Assembly (NCBI GenBank): GCA_018335755.1
Contig: JAGXRK010000001.1
Coordinates: 124,001-188,000 of the forward strand
Direction: 5' to 3'
DNA from: Ignavibacterium sp.
Lineage (GTDB): Bacteria; Bacteroidota; Ignavibacteria; Ignavibacteriales; Ignavibacteriaceae
DNA length: 64,000 nucleotides
The translations under genes and the position numbers were made by a program. Every line of letters begins with the position of its first letter. Positions within the stretch are counted from its first letter, which is position 1. Positions 17,680 through 26,105 of this stretch are shown one piece after another. The notes below the pieces were generated by a model. It was not told the origin of the DNA, did no database searches, and saw nothing but the letters and a program-made list of their open reading frames with translations.

Positions 17680-17725
17680 AGTTATTTAAGGATAATGAAG
17701 AAGATAAATTTTTATCTCTTTTCAA

Positions 17726-19126
17726 TTATGTGTTAAAAATCTCACCGGATTTGGGGAAATAGACGTTTTTGTAACCAGATGAGAGTAATTTTTCTTTAAA
17801 TGGATTCGCCTGATCCTCGTCACCATGCACTAAAAAGAGATTATTAAGCTTTTCCGGTAGATTAAATTTCAGATAATCCAACATTTCACGCTGATCCGCA
17901 TGTCCTGAGAAATAATCCATTGTTTTGACTGCAGCACGCACCTTAAAAGTTTCACCAAAAATATTTACCTGATTTTCACCATCCATTATTTTACGAGCAA
18001 GTGTATGTTCAGCTGCATATCCAACAAAAAGGATAAGATTTTTAGGATTTTCTATATTATTCCTTAAATGATGCAAAATTCTACCGCCCTCTGCCATACC
18101 TGAGGCAGAAATAATTATCATTGGTTCTATTGATGAATTCAGCTTTTTAGAATCATTTACTGTTTTAGTATAGGTAAGTCTTTCGAATCCAAAAGGGTCA
18201 TCTCCTTCTTCAAGAAAAATCCGATATGTTTCTCTATCCAGGCATTCCGGATGTGCACGAAATACATTCGTGGCATTTGATGCTAAGGGACTATCAACAT
18301 ATATAGGCACCGATGGAATTCTGTTTTGATCGAAAAGTTTGTGCAGCATGTAAACTATCGTCTGTGTTCTTCCAACTGCAAATGCCGGAATGATAATTTT
18401 TCCTCTTCTGTCAATCACTTCTCTTATTGTGGATGCAAATTCTTCTTCGACTTCTTCAACATCAGAATGAAATCTGTTTCCATAAGTTGATTCCATAATC
18501 AACACATCCAAATCCCTTAAAACATCCGGATTACGAATAACCGGGGCATCCGGTCGTCCGATATCACCTGAAAAACCAAAACGGATTTTTCTTCCATTCG
18601 GTTCTTCAATATCTAATTGAATACCTGCTGATCCGAGTATATGACCGGCATCTCTGAATGTTGCTTTAACTCCGGGAATAATTTCTATCTGCCTGTTGTA
18701 TTGCACACCAATGAATTGAGACATTGCATTTTCAACGTCTTCAAGCTCATAAAGCGGTTCAACCGGAAGCTCACCTTTCTTTTTTCGCTTCTTGTTCACG
18801 AACTCAATATCTTTTTCCTGCAGATAAGCCGAATCTCTTAACATTATCTGGCACAGATCTACTGTTGCAGCAGTTGCATAAATATTGCCTTTATACCCAT
18901 GCCGTACAAGATTGGGAATATTTCCGCTGTGATCTATGTGTGCATGTGATAGAAGCATTACATCAATTTCTTCCGGATTAAATTTGAAGTTTTTATTCTT
19001 GTCGTAAGTTTCACTTCTTTTTCCCTGGAAGAGTCCACACTCTAAAAGAATTTTTTTACCGTTAATATGTAGTAAATGCTGTGAACCTGTAACAGTTCTT
19101 GCTCCGCCGATAAATTCAATTTTCAA
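17726..19126 (-). CDS. Metallo-beta-lactamase/beta-CASP RNA-processing nuclease
   Basis: 466 aa. The metallo-beta-lactamase core starts at residue 1 (FIGGARTVTGSQHLL), with the zinc motif H61-A-H63-I-D65-H66 and later DAGHILGSAG and GFSGDIGR. The beta-CASP insert (PAFAVGRTQTIVYML, ASGMAEGGRILHHL) and a final VHGD follow, as in Ysh1/CPSF73-like exonucleases. These enzymes process RNA; the exact substrate is unknown. Minus-strand neighbour of the racemase-like gene, 24 bp apart. Confidence 0.88.
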   Translation of the reverse strand: MKIEFIGGARTVTGSQHLLHINGKKILLECGLFQGKRSETYDKNKNFKFNPEEIDVMLLSHAHIDHSGNIPNLVRHGYKGNIYATAATVDLCQIMLRDSAYLQEKDIEFVNKKRKKKGELPVEPLYELEDVENAMSQFIGVQYNRQIEIIPGVKATFRDAGHILGSAGIQLDIEEPNGRKIRFGFSGDIGRPDAPVIRNPDVLRDLDVLIMESTYGNRFHSDVEEVEEEFASTIREVIDRRGKIIIPAFAVGRTQTIVYMLHKLFDQNRIPSVPIYVDSPLASNATNVFRAHPECLDRETYRIFLEEGDDPFGFERLTYTKTVNDSKKLNSSIEPMIIISASGMAEGGRILHHLRNNIENPKNLILFVGYAAEHTLARKIMDGENQVNIFGETFKVRAAVKTMDYFSGHADQREMLDYLKFNLPEKLNNLFLVHGDEDQANPFKEKLLSSGYKNVYFPKSGEIFNT

Positions 19127-19150
19127 AATTTAACTCCTATTCATATAATT

Positions 19151-20680
19151 TTATAATAATCCATGGTTATTTTCTCTTAAGTATTCTGTCTTTTCATTTT
19201 TCTGATTGAAATCAATGATCAGTTGATATAAAAATGGTGTTTTTTCTTTCAGCATCTCTATTACATCGGGATGAAGATTAGATTTATTGAAAGGAATACG
19301 TTTAACATACTGCTGGATATTTCCTGCATCGCGTCCATATTTATATTCATAAGTAAAATTTCCGGCTGACTCTGTTTTTACATTTTCATTCAGAATATTG
19401 GGAACAGAAATATAAAATTCACTTTTATCCATACTTGAGTTATTGAAAAGATTATTTTCATTCAGATATTCATACAGTTCTTTTGCTGTGTTAACAGCAG
19501 GATCAATCAGCGAAATTTCCTCACGCATAAATTTTCTGTAAACATATTTGCCGTTTTCTTTTAAGTTATATAGTTTTTTTAATTTAGTCTCAAAGATGTC
19601 GCTGTAAAAAGGATAATGTGTACAGCCAAGAATGATGGTTTTCAAGGGTTTTGCAGATTTAGAGTTTTTTATCTGCTCGAGAAGAGTAACCACATTATAA
19701 TAAATATAATTTTCAATTGAGTTTAGTTGTATTTCTGTCGGATTGTTTTTTTCTCCTGAATATAAAATTTCGTTATTACTCCAATTGAAGTTATACCTGC
19801 TCAAAATACTTTTATCAATTTTTGCCTGTGAATTTGTAAGCGATGGACCTTTGTATTCCCTTCTGATTGATGATGCTGAGGGGCTTATATAATCAATAAT
19901 GCCGTCAATAGCTCCGGCTAAACCGACTCCTGCCTGTTGAAAGACATGAATATAAACACTGTATTCATTTTCAGATTTATAATTTTTTATTGCATTTACA
20001 TAGCCATTGGAAAGGACTGTCCCTTCTGTAGCCATAATTGCAATACTGCAATTTTCATCAGAAGAAATATTTTCAAAAGCACCTCTAACACCCGCATTAA
20101 TAACTCCGATTACTTTTAGATCCAAATCTGCTTTAGTTAGAAAATTATTAATATCATCCAGCCCATATGCTGTAGCAGTATTGCATGCAATAACAATCGC
20201 TTTTACGGGAAGCTTATCAACTTGAAACTCTTTATCATAAGCAGACTGATAATATTTGTTTCCCAGAATAAACTGAACATCTTTAAGAATATGTTCCTTC
20301 AGCACATCCGTTTTACCAAGAGAGGGATAGTTTCCGTAAGGCATATTTGCCTGATCTGCTAAATAGATGAAACATTCTTTTTCAAAATCTAAAATTCCAT
20401 CGCTGTTCAGAATTCTTGTTTCATTATCAAATCCATCAAAATTTACAATCGCATCCATTACTGTTAGTCCGCCTGTTCCTGAATCAAAAATTCCAATCGG
20501 CAGTTGTTTATTTTTTACTGTATAGTTCTTTACATCAATATAGAAGAAATTTTCAGTATCAGATAAGATAACTTCTTCAAGATCAGCTTTGCTTGTATCT
20601 TGTTTAGTCCCACATTGGATAAAAAACAATGAGAACATAAATAGAAACCAAAAGATCTTATTAGCGAATATTTTGTTCAT
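19151..20680 (-). CDS. Lipoprotein related to glutamate racemase (MurI), enlarged
   Basis: 509 aa, about twice the usual MurI length. MurI motifs are all present: GIFDSGTGGLTV with D66-S67, VIACNTATA with C166, LGCTHYPFY with C353, and LIDPA. These are the two catalytic cysteines and the substrate-binding Asp-Ser of aspartate/glutamate racemases. The N-terminus is a signal peptide ending FFIQC(23)G, an unusual lipobox with Gln before Cys, so export and lipidation are predicted. An insert of roughly 100 residues separates the racemase halves (about 240-345), and about 115 residues follow the last motif. MurI normally makes D-glutamate in the cytoplasm; an envelope-located relative is unexpected. 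Activity is inferred. Confidence 0.78.
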   Translation of the reverse strand: MNKIFANKIFWFLFMFSLFFIQCGTKQDTSKADLEEVILSDTENFFYIDVKNYTVKNKQLPIGIFDSGTGGLTVMDAIVNFDGFDNETRILNSDGILDFEKECFIYLADQANMPYGNYPSLGKTDVLKEHILKDVQFILGNKYYQSAYDKEFQVDKLPVKAIVIACNTATAYGLDDINNFLTKADLDLKVIGVINAGVRGAFENISSDENCSIAIMATEGTVLSNGYVNAIKNYKSENEYSVYIHVFQQAGVGLAGAIDGIIDYISPSASSIRREYKGPSLTNSQAKIDKSILSRYNFNWSNNEILYSGEKNNPTEIQLNSIENYIYYNVVTLLEQIKNSKSAKPLKTIILGCTHYPFYSDIFETKLKKLYNLKENGKYVYRKFMREEISLIDPAVNTAKELYEYLNENNLFNNSSMDKSEFYISVPNILNENVKTESAGNFTYEYKYGRDAGNIQQYVKRIPFNKSNLHPDVIEMLKEKTPFLYQLIIDFNQKNEKTEYLRENNHGLL

Positions 20681-20712
20681 ATAAACCTCGGCTTAAAAAT
20701 AATATTTTATAG

Positions 20713-23025
20713 TCAGAAAAAACTCAATTGATCTGTCTGAACTATATTATCAAAAGATTTGCTCAATAAAGTAAGAACTGAATCCGCAATTGGTTTAAGC
20801 TGCTTTTCTATATAATGATCATAATCAATATCGTTGTGTTTGAGTTGAATGGGAATAGGACCTCGTTGAGTAATTACATAGTAAACAGTATCTCCCGGAT
20901 CCTGTAATAGTTTTGCTGCTCTTGCATGCGGCGGAACATTCTTTACGTATTCTTCAACATCTTTTCTTAGTCGTTTTTTATAAATAAGCTTTTCATCAAA
21001 CTCACCTTTCTTAAGCTTATTAACGACTGACCGAATCCAGTCATCCACCTCTTCATTGTTAAATATCTTATTGTACAGTTCCGTCTGAAACTCTTTTGCC
21101 AGTCTTGTCCAGTCGGAACGGACAAATTCCAAACCGACAAACTCAATTTCCTCTTCACCGTTTTTACTTAAAAGACCCGCATATCTTTTCTTTGCGCCTG
21201 CTTCGCTTCCTCTGGCTGGAGTAACGATAAACTTTCTGTAATACTTTTCAAATTCGATTTCCAGGAATGACTCAACTTCATATTTTTGTTTAAGCTCTTC
21301 ATTCCAGTACAGATTGAGAAGCCTTGCCAGTTCATCTCCGGCTTTATGATAGTCAATATCCGGTTCCTGTATCATCATAACAAACAGAGAATCAGTATCA
21401 CCATAAACAACTTTATACCCGCGTTCTTCAAGAAATGATTTGCTGCCAAGCAGGAGGTGTTTTCCTGTACTTGTAATAGCTGATGGCAAATCCGGATGAT
21501 AAAATCTGCATCCGTAAGATCCCATAACTCCGTAAAAGCTGTTCATAAGAATTTTAATTGCCTGAGATAGAGCTTTATCGTTTTTCTTTTTTGCAAGACT
21601 TCTCTGTTCCATTAGCTGATCAATAAACTCCGGCAGAAAATGCTGGGTGGCTGAAAATTTAAATCCCTCCGGAGTTTTTATAGTGTCTTTTTCGGAAAGC
21701 AATCTGGAAAGAGGATCAATTTTAAATGTTTGTATTATGGATGGATACAGACTCTTAAAATCAAGCACGGCAACATCATCATATATCCCGGCAATAGGAT
21801 CAAGTACGTGTCCGCCTGCTGAGTGTTCTGTGGTTTCAAGATCTTTTACATCAGGCGCAACATAACCGTAACGATGAAGCTTCGGTAAATAGAAATGATC
21901 GAAAGCTGCTGTCATCATTGCAAGCTGATCAATTAACAATCCGGATAGCTGCGCACGTTTTATATAAAGATCTATTATTCCGGTTTTATTAAGTATATCA
22001 GTTACAAGAATTGCATCCTGAAGATTATATTCAGCCAGTGAAATCTTATCCTCTTTAAACTGCCGCTCAATTTCCTCAACTTTATTTTCTTCCGGAGTGA
22101 TTGTTTTCCCTATGCCAAGTAACTCCTGTGCAACTGTTTCAAGTTTAAAATCTTCGAAATTAAAAAATGAAGTTCGAAGCGCTGTTGGACCATCAATTAT
22201 AACTCTGCCGGGAAGTGAAGCAAAATAACCTCTCGGCTCTCTTCTTCTAATGGAAACTCTTCCGCCGTTTCTTCCTATATCAAAATTAATGTTGAGTTCT
22301 TTACATTTGTTGTCAAGAAAGAGGAGGTCAAATCCAATAACATGCCATCCAATAATTATATCAGGATCAATAATATTAAACCATTCAAAGAATGACTGAA
22401 AAAGTTCTTTTTCAGTGATATGAAACGAAATGTAACCCGGAAACTTCCTTGGCGATTCCCCGATCATAAATATTCTTTTATGATTACCTTTTCTTCCGGT
22501 TATTTGAACAGCTATTGAATACAGATCACTGCCATTTCCCGATGTTTCAATGTCAATAGATGCAACTATAAAGTCCGGAGTAATTTCACACGGTTCGGTT
22601 TTGGGATTGGAGAAGGTTGTAATTCCATTTTTAGACTTCGATTCACCGGTAACTTTCATCTGAGCATTTATAAAACGCTCCATTAAAAATCTTCTTACCG
22701 GGTCAACATCGGATTCATAAGTTGTTATTCCAATTTCTTTTAGATCATCTGCAGTCTGACGAAGATCCTTTATCGTATTGAAATAGAGTGCATCAACCGA
22801 TGAACCGGAAAAAGTTTTCATATCAACTTCCTTGCGGAGAAAGTTTTGCTTCAATCCGGTAAGCATAGCACTTCGCTCAACAAAGAAAACAGGCTTATTA
22901 TTATTGATTATAATATCGGTACTACCAAGTTCATCAGAAGTTCCGAAAAACCTGAGAATGTTTCTGCCCTGGTAATCAAACCAGTCGCCTGTAAGTAAAA
23001 ATATGTTTGTTGTTGTATCTGGCAT
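20713..23025 (-). CDS. polB: DNA polymerase II (family B)
   Basis: 770 aa. The 3'-5' exonuclease starts at ASIDIETSG (D158, E160). Polymerase motifs follow: DFKSLYPSI (422-430), KILMNSFYGVMG (491-502) and VYGDTDSLFV (540-549), with the catalytic aspartates in DFKSLYPS and DTDS. Domain order and length fit bacterial Pol II, which acts in repair and lesion bypass. The gap to dat contains a repeat with ACGGATT units. Confidence 0.92.
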   Translation of the reverse strand: MPDTTTNIFLLTGDWFDYQGRNILRFFGTSDELGSTDIIINNNKPVFFVERSAMLTGLKQNFLRKEVDMKTFSGSSVDALYFNTIKDLRQTADDLKEIGITTYESDVDPVRRFLMERFINAQMKVTGESKSKNGITTFSNPKTEPCEITPDFIVASIDIETSGNGSDLYSIAVQITGRKGNHKRIFMIGESPRKFPGYISFHITEKELFQSFFEWFNIIDPDIIIGWHVIGFDLLFLDNKCKELNINFDIGRNGGRVSIRRREPRGYFASLPGRVIIDGPTALRTSFFNFEDFKLETVAQELLGIGKTITPEENKVEEIERQFKEDKISLAEYNLQDAILVTDILNKTGIIDLYIKRAQLSGLLIDQLAMMTAAFDHFYLPKLHRYGYVAPDVKDLETTEHSAGGHVLDPIAGIYDDVAVLDFKSLYPSIIQTFKIDPLSRLLSEKDTIKTPEGFKFSATQHFLPEFIDQLMEQRSLAKKKNDKALSQAIKILMNSFYGVMGSYGCRFYHPDLPSAITSTGKHLLLGSKSFLEERGYKVVYGDTDSLFVMMIQEPDIDYHKAGDELARLLNLYWNEELKQKYEVESFLEIEFEKYYRKFIVTPARGSEAGAKKRYAGLLSKNGEEEIEFVGLEFVRSDWTRLAKEFQTELYNKIFNNEEVDDWIRSVVNKLKKGEFDEKLIYKKRLRKDVEEYVKNVPPHARAAKLLQDPGDTVYYVITQRGPIPIQLKHNDIDYDHYIEKQLKPIADSVLTLLSKSFDNIVQTDQLSFF

Positions 23026-23034
23026 TAATAATTT

Positions 23035-23133
23035 TTTAGCTCGTCCTTATTCGTCGCATCAGTCTAATCCGTATTCTGAAATCTTTAATCGCAATTGAAC
23101 ACGGATTTGACGGATCAAACGGATTTTAACGGA
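23035..23133. repeat. Intergenic repeat with ACGGATT units
   Basis: Contains CACGGATTTGACGGATCAAACGGATTTTAACGG-like units; a variant (CACGGATAATGCGGATG...ACGGATCAG) is at 45228-45270. No coding sequence seen. Confidence 0.5.
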
Positions 23134-23979
23134 TTAGTTAAATGATGTAATATGTTCTTGAAAATATTTTTGTAAAACCCTTGTCAATTTACCCGGTGAA
23201 CCATTCCCGACCACCCAATCATCAATCTGAATAACAGGAGTTATCTCTGTCGTTGTTCCGGTTATAAAAAATTCATCATAGTTCTTAATATCACTTACTT
23301 TTATATACTCCTCTTCAATTCTGATTTTATTTTTAATACATAATTCAATTATAACTTCTCTTGTAATTCCTTCAAGAATAAAATTAGATAGCGGTGCGGT
23401 ATATACAACTCCCTTTTTAACTGCGAAGAAATTTGTGTGCGAACCTTCAGTAATTAAATCATCTCTGTGAAATACAGCTTCATAAGCATCTAAATTAACA
23501 GCTTTAGTTTTTGCCATTACAGATGGAAGCAGAGAGATTGATTTAATATCACATCTTGTCCAGCGAATATCTTCTTCAAGAATGATTTTAACTCCCTTTT
23601 CAAGATGTTCACTATTGTCTTTTAACTTTGACACCGAAACAAAAACAGTGTGAGTAGGATTGTTTTCATAATTATGCTTTCTCGGAAACTGAACTCCCCT
23701 TGTTACCTGAATGTAAACGGAAAAATCATGAGGAAGAATTTTATTTATCTCTGCTAGTTGTAATGAAACAGATTCAAACTGATTTATATCATCAAGTTTA
23801 ATGTTCAGCTCAGTCAGACTATACTTTAATCTTCTCATATGAGAATCAACGCGAAACAGTTTTCCATTATAACTACGCAAAGCTTCATAAACACCATCTG
23901 CATAATGAAAGCCGCGATCGTAAGGAGAGATTTTCGCTTCTTCCAGAGAAACATATTTGCCATTGAAATAAACTATCAT
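23134..23979 (-). CDS. dat: D-amino-acid transaminase (class IV aminotransferase)
   Basis: 281 aa PLP enzyme exchanging amino groups between D-amino acids and 2-oxoacids. YDRGFHYADGVYEALR is the class IV N-terminal block. RCDIK(146)SISLLPSVMAK matches the RCDIKSLNLL segment of Bacillus D-amino-acid transaminase, making K146 the PLP lysine; LITEGSHTNFF holds the conserved Glu. Branched-chain enzymes differ in this region. Same strand as polB and the racemase-like gene. Confidence 0.85.
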   Translation of the reverse strand: MIVYFNGKYVSLEEAKISPYDRGFHYADGVYEALRSYNGKLFRVDSHMRRLKYSLTELNIKLDDINQFESVSLQLAEINKILPHDFSVYIQVTRGVQFPRKHNYENNPTHTVFVSVSKLKDNSEHLEKGVKIILEEDIRWTRCDIKSISLLPSVMAKTKAVNLDAYEAVFHRDDLITEGSHTNFFAVKKGVVYTAPLSNFILEGITREVIIELCIKNKIRIEEEYIKVSDIKNYDEFFITGTTTEITPVIQIDDWVVGNGSPGKLTRVLQKYFQEHITSFN

Positions 23980-24004
23980 ATAATTTCCGGCTATTGACTC
24001 ACAC

Positions 24005-25213
24005 TTAATTTAACAGCCATTCCCACACTGGCATTACTATTACTTTATTACCATCAACTTCAAATTCATCTTTTTGATCGTAAGTTAAAATTATACCTTC
24101 TTTTTGTTTTATATGCCGAAGAGCTTCCAGTAGACCATTTATTTCACGATCCTTATTATCTTCTGTTAAAGAAAAGCAAACCTGATAAGTTTTTAATTGT
24201 TTATTCGGAAACCTTGCAATGAAATCACATTCAGTGTCTTTACTGAAATAAAATACATCCGAACCCATTCGTTTTAACTGAACGAAAACCAGATTTTCCA
24301 GCTTTTTTCCTGCATCACTTGAGAAAGAAACGGAATTAGAATTTATTAATCCATTGTCAACGCAATATATTTTTTTTGCATTAACCTGCTGCTTCTTTAA
24401 AGAATAGTCAAACTGTGGGACTGTAAAAAGCAAATAACTTTCCTCATAATATCCGACCAGAGATATTACAGTGTTTACACTTCCGATTGAATAATTCTTT
24501 TTCAATTTCTGATAACTGAATTCTTTACCAACATTTAAAATTAGATTAAGAGCTAACTCTTTAACAAGTTTTGAATTTCTTAAACTGTATTTAACTGTTA
24601 TATCTCTGGCAATTATATCATTGAAGAGTTCCTGAAGGACTGCTTCATCCGGTTCATTCAGGAAAAGGGGAAATCCTCCGGAGGTAAAGTAATTATCAAA
24701 CAGTTTAATATATGGCTTAGCTTTCTTCAAACTTAAAAACTCATTAAATGAAAAGGGATAAATCTCGATGCTTCTATGTCTGCCTGTAAGTCTGGTACCA
24801 AGTTCCCTGCTCAACAAAGACGCATTTGACCCTGTGATAATAACGGTTTTTCTTTTATCAAGTAACGTTCTTATATATCTTTCCCAGCCATCTACATTCT
24901 GGATCTCATCAAAGAAAAACAAATCTGAATTACCTGATTCAGAGAAGACCTCTTCGAGTCTCACGAAATCTCTAAGATCGAAACCAAAAATTTTTACATC
25001 CTCGAAGTTCAGATAGTTAAATAATGATTTATTATTGATGAGCTGCCTGAGGAGGGTGCTTTTGCCGGCTCTTCTTATTCCCGTTATTACTGTAGCTACG
25101 CCCGGAGTTAACTTGATATCCTTAAGGATTTCTCTCTGAACTCCCATATCAGTATTAAGAAAGCTGTCGCGCTGCGATTTTACAACTTCAGTTAAAGTTG
25201 TTTTCAGAATCAT
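24005..25213 (-). CDS. AAA-type ATPase with C-terminal DUF4143-like domain
   Basis: 402 aa. Walker A GIRRAGKSTLLRQL and Walker B LFFDEIQNVDGWERYI with a sensor-like TGSNASLLSRELGTRLTGRHRSIEIYPFSFNEFL are typical of the widespread bacterial/archaeal ATPases with a DUF4143 (PD-(D/E)XK-like) C-terminus; the end has SKDTECDFIA. Function of these proteins is mostly unknown. The start is the ATG at 25213, with AAGGAG nine bases upstream; an in-frame start at 25246 lies inside the operator-like palindrome. Confidence 0.83.
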   Translation of the reverse strand: MILKTTLTEVVKSQRDSFLNTDMGVQREILKDIKLTPGVATVITGIRRAGKSTLLRQLINNKSLFNYLNFEDVKIFGFDLRDFVRLEEVFSESGNSDLFFFDEIQNVDGWERYIRTLLDKRKTVIITGSNASLLSRELGTRLTGRHRSIEIYPFSFNEFLSLKKAKPYIKLFDNYFTSGGFPLFLNEPDEAVLQELFNDIIARDITVKYSLRNSKLVKELALNLILNVGKEFSYQKLKKNYSIGSVNTVISLVGYYEESYLLFTVPQFDYSLKKQQVNAKKIYCVDNGLINSNSVSFSSDAGKKLENLVFVQLKRMGSDVFYFSKDTECDFIARFPNKQLKTYQVCFSLTEDNKDREINGLLEALRHIKQKEGIILTYDQKDEFEVDGNKVIVMPVWEWLLN

Positions 25214-25225
25214 AGGTTTTACTCC

Positions 25226-25246
25226 TTGTTCATTACTGGTGAACAA
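25226..25246. promoter_or_regulatory. Operator-like palindrome 1 before the AAA ATPase
   Basis: Outer arms TTGTTCA and TGAACAA are perfect complements with a seven-base centre (TTACTGG). It is the first of two near-identical 21-bp sites, 23 bp centre to centre. Confidence 0.6.
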
Positions 25247-25248
25247 TG

Positions 25249-25269
25249 TTGTTCATTACTAATGAACAA
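25249..25269. promoter_or_regulatory. Operator-like palindrome 2 before the AAA ATPase
   Basis: TTGTTCATTA and TAATGAACAA flank a single central base, so all ten pairs match. Together with the first site it looks like a tandem dimer-binding operator; no regulator gene is adjacent. Confidence 0.65.
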
Positions 25270-25302
25270 AAATAAGCTATACTGTACTAATCTCAAACCT
25301 CA

Positions 25303-25965
25303 TCAATTTCCCGAAATTATAGTTATGTTATTCCCTCTTATCCACAGTACAAGCGATTTATTTTCAGAATAAAAGTTCATTATCCAGTCAGCCGTGTTAG
25401 AAACTGTTAAGGTCGTATCGATTGATTTTCCAGGCACCAGAAACATATCAATTTTGCTCCCGGTATTCTGATTCATAAAAGCATTTCCGCCGGCATTTAA
25501 TGCTTTCGATATTGCTTGCGGACTATCGTCATAAGCTGCAGCGGGATCTATCCCAACTGTTGCCAGCTTACCGAATACAGTGCCCATTACAGTACTTGCG
25601 GTTGTGTCCTTTATAAATGACAACATAGTTGAAAAGTTTACTGGTGATTTAACCGGACCGGCTCCAAATACAGGCACATAAAACTCATTGCTTTGCAGTT
25701 GATCAGATTGAACCACATAAACGAATGTACTCAACGAGGAATTGTTGGCAAGATCAACTTCTCCGGTTGTGCTTACATCTCTGCCGTAAATGGCAGCTAA
25801 CAGAGCATCGCCAGAAAAATCTGCTCTGGCTTTTGTAAGAACTTCACCCAACTTTTCTGTGGCTGTTATTTTACTGTCTATTAAGTTATTAATTATTTCA
25901 TCTTTATCACAACCGGAGATAATTACCAATAATGAAATCAAAACTAAAAAAATATATTTTCGCAT
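25303..25965 (-). CDS. Hypothetical lipoprotein (220 aa)
   Basis: Signal peptide ending in VIISGC(19)DKD gives a lipoprotein. The rest is a soluble Ala/Ser/Thr-rich domain with no motif I recognise, including VDLANNSSLSTFVYVVQSDQ and a C-terminal beta-rich VLWIRGNNITIISGN. It is the most upstream minus-strand gene here and is divergent from the M1 peptidase gene. Confidence 0.7.
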   Translation of the reverse strand: MRKYIFLVLISLLVIISGCDKDEIINNLIDSKITATEKLGEVLTKARADFSGDALLAAIYGRDVSTTGEVDLANNSSLSTFVYVVQSDQLQSNEFYVPVFGAGPVKSPVNFSTMLSFIKDTTASTVMGTVFGKLATVGIDPAAAYDDSPQAISKALNAGGNAFMNQNTGSKIDMFLVPGKSIDTTLTVSNTADWIMNFYSENKSLVLWIRGNNITIISGN

Positions 25966-26105
25966 TCTTCACCTTAATCTTATTATTTCCACAACAAACT
26001 TAACAAATAAAGTTTATTTAAGCCGTCCATCATTTAATGCTTCATAAATGTAACTTCAGAATATATATTTAGCCATATCAATTACCAATATCCGTGAGGT
26101 ACAAT

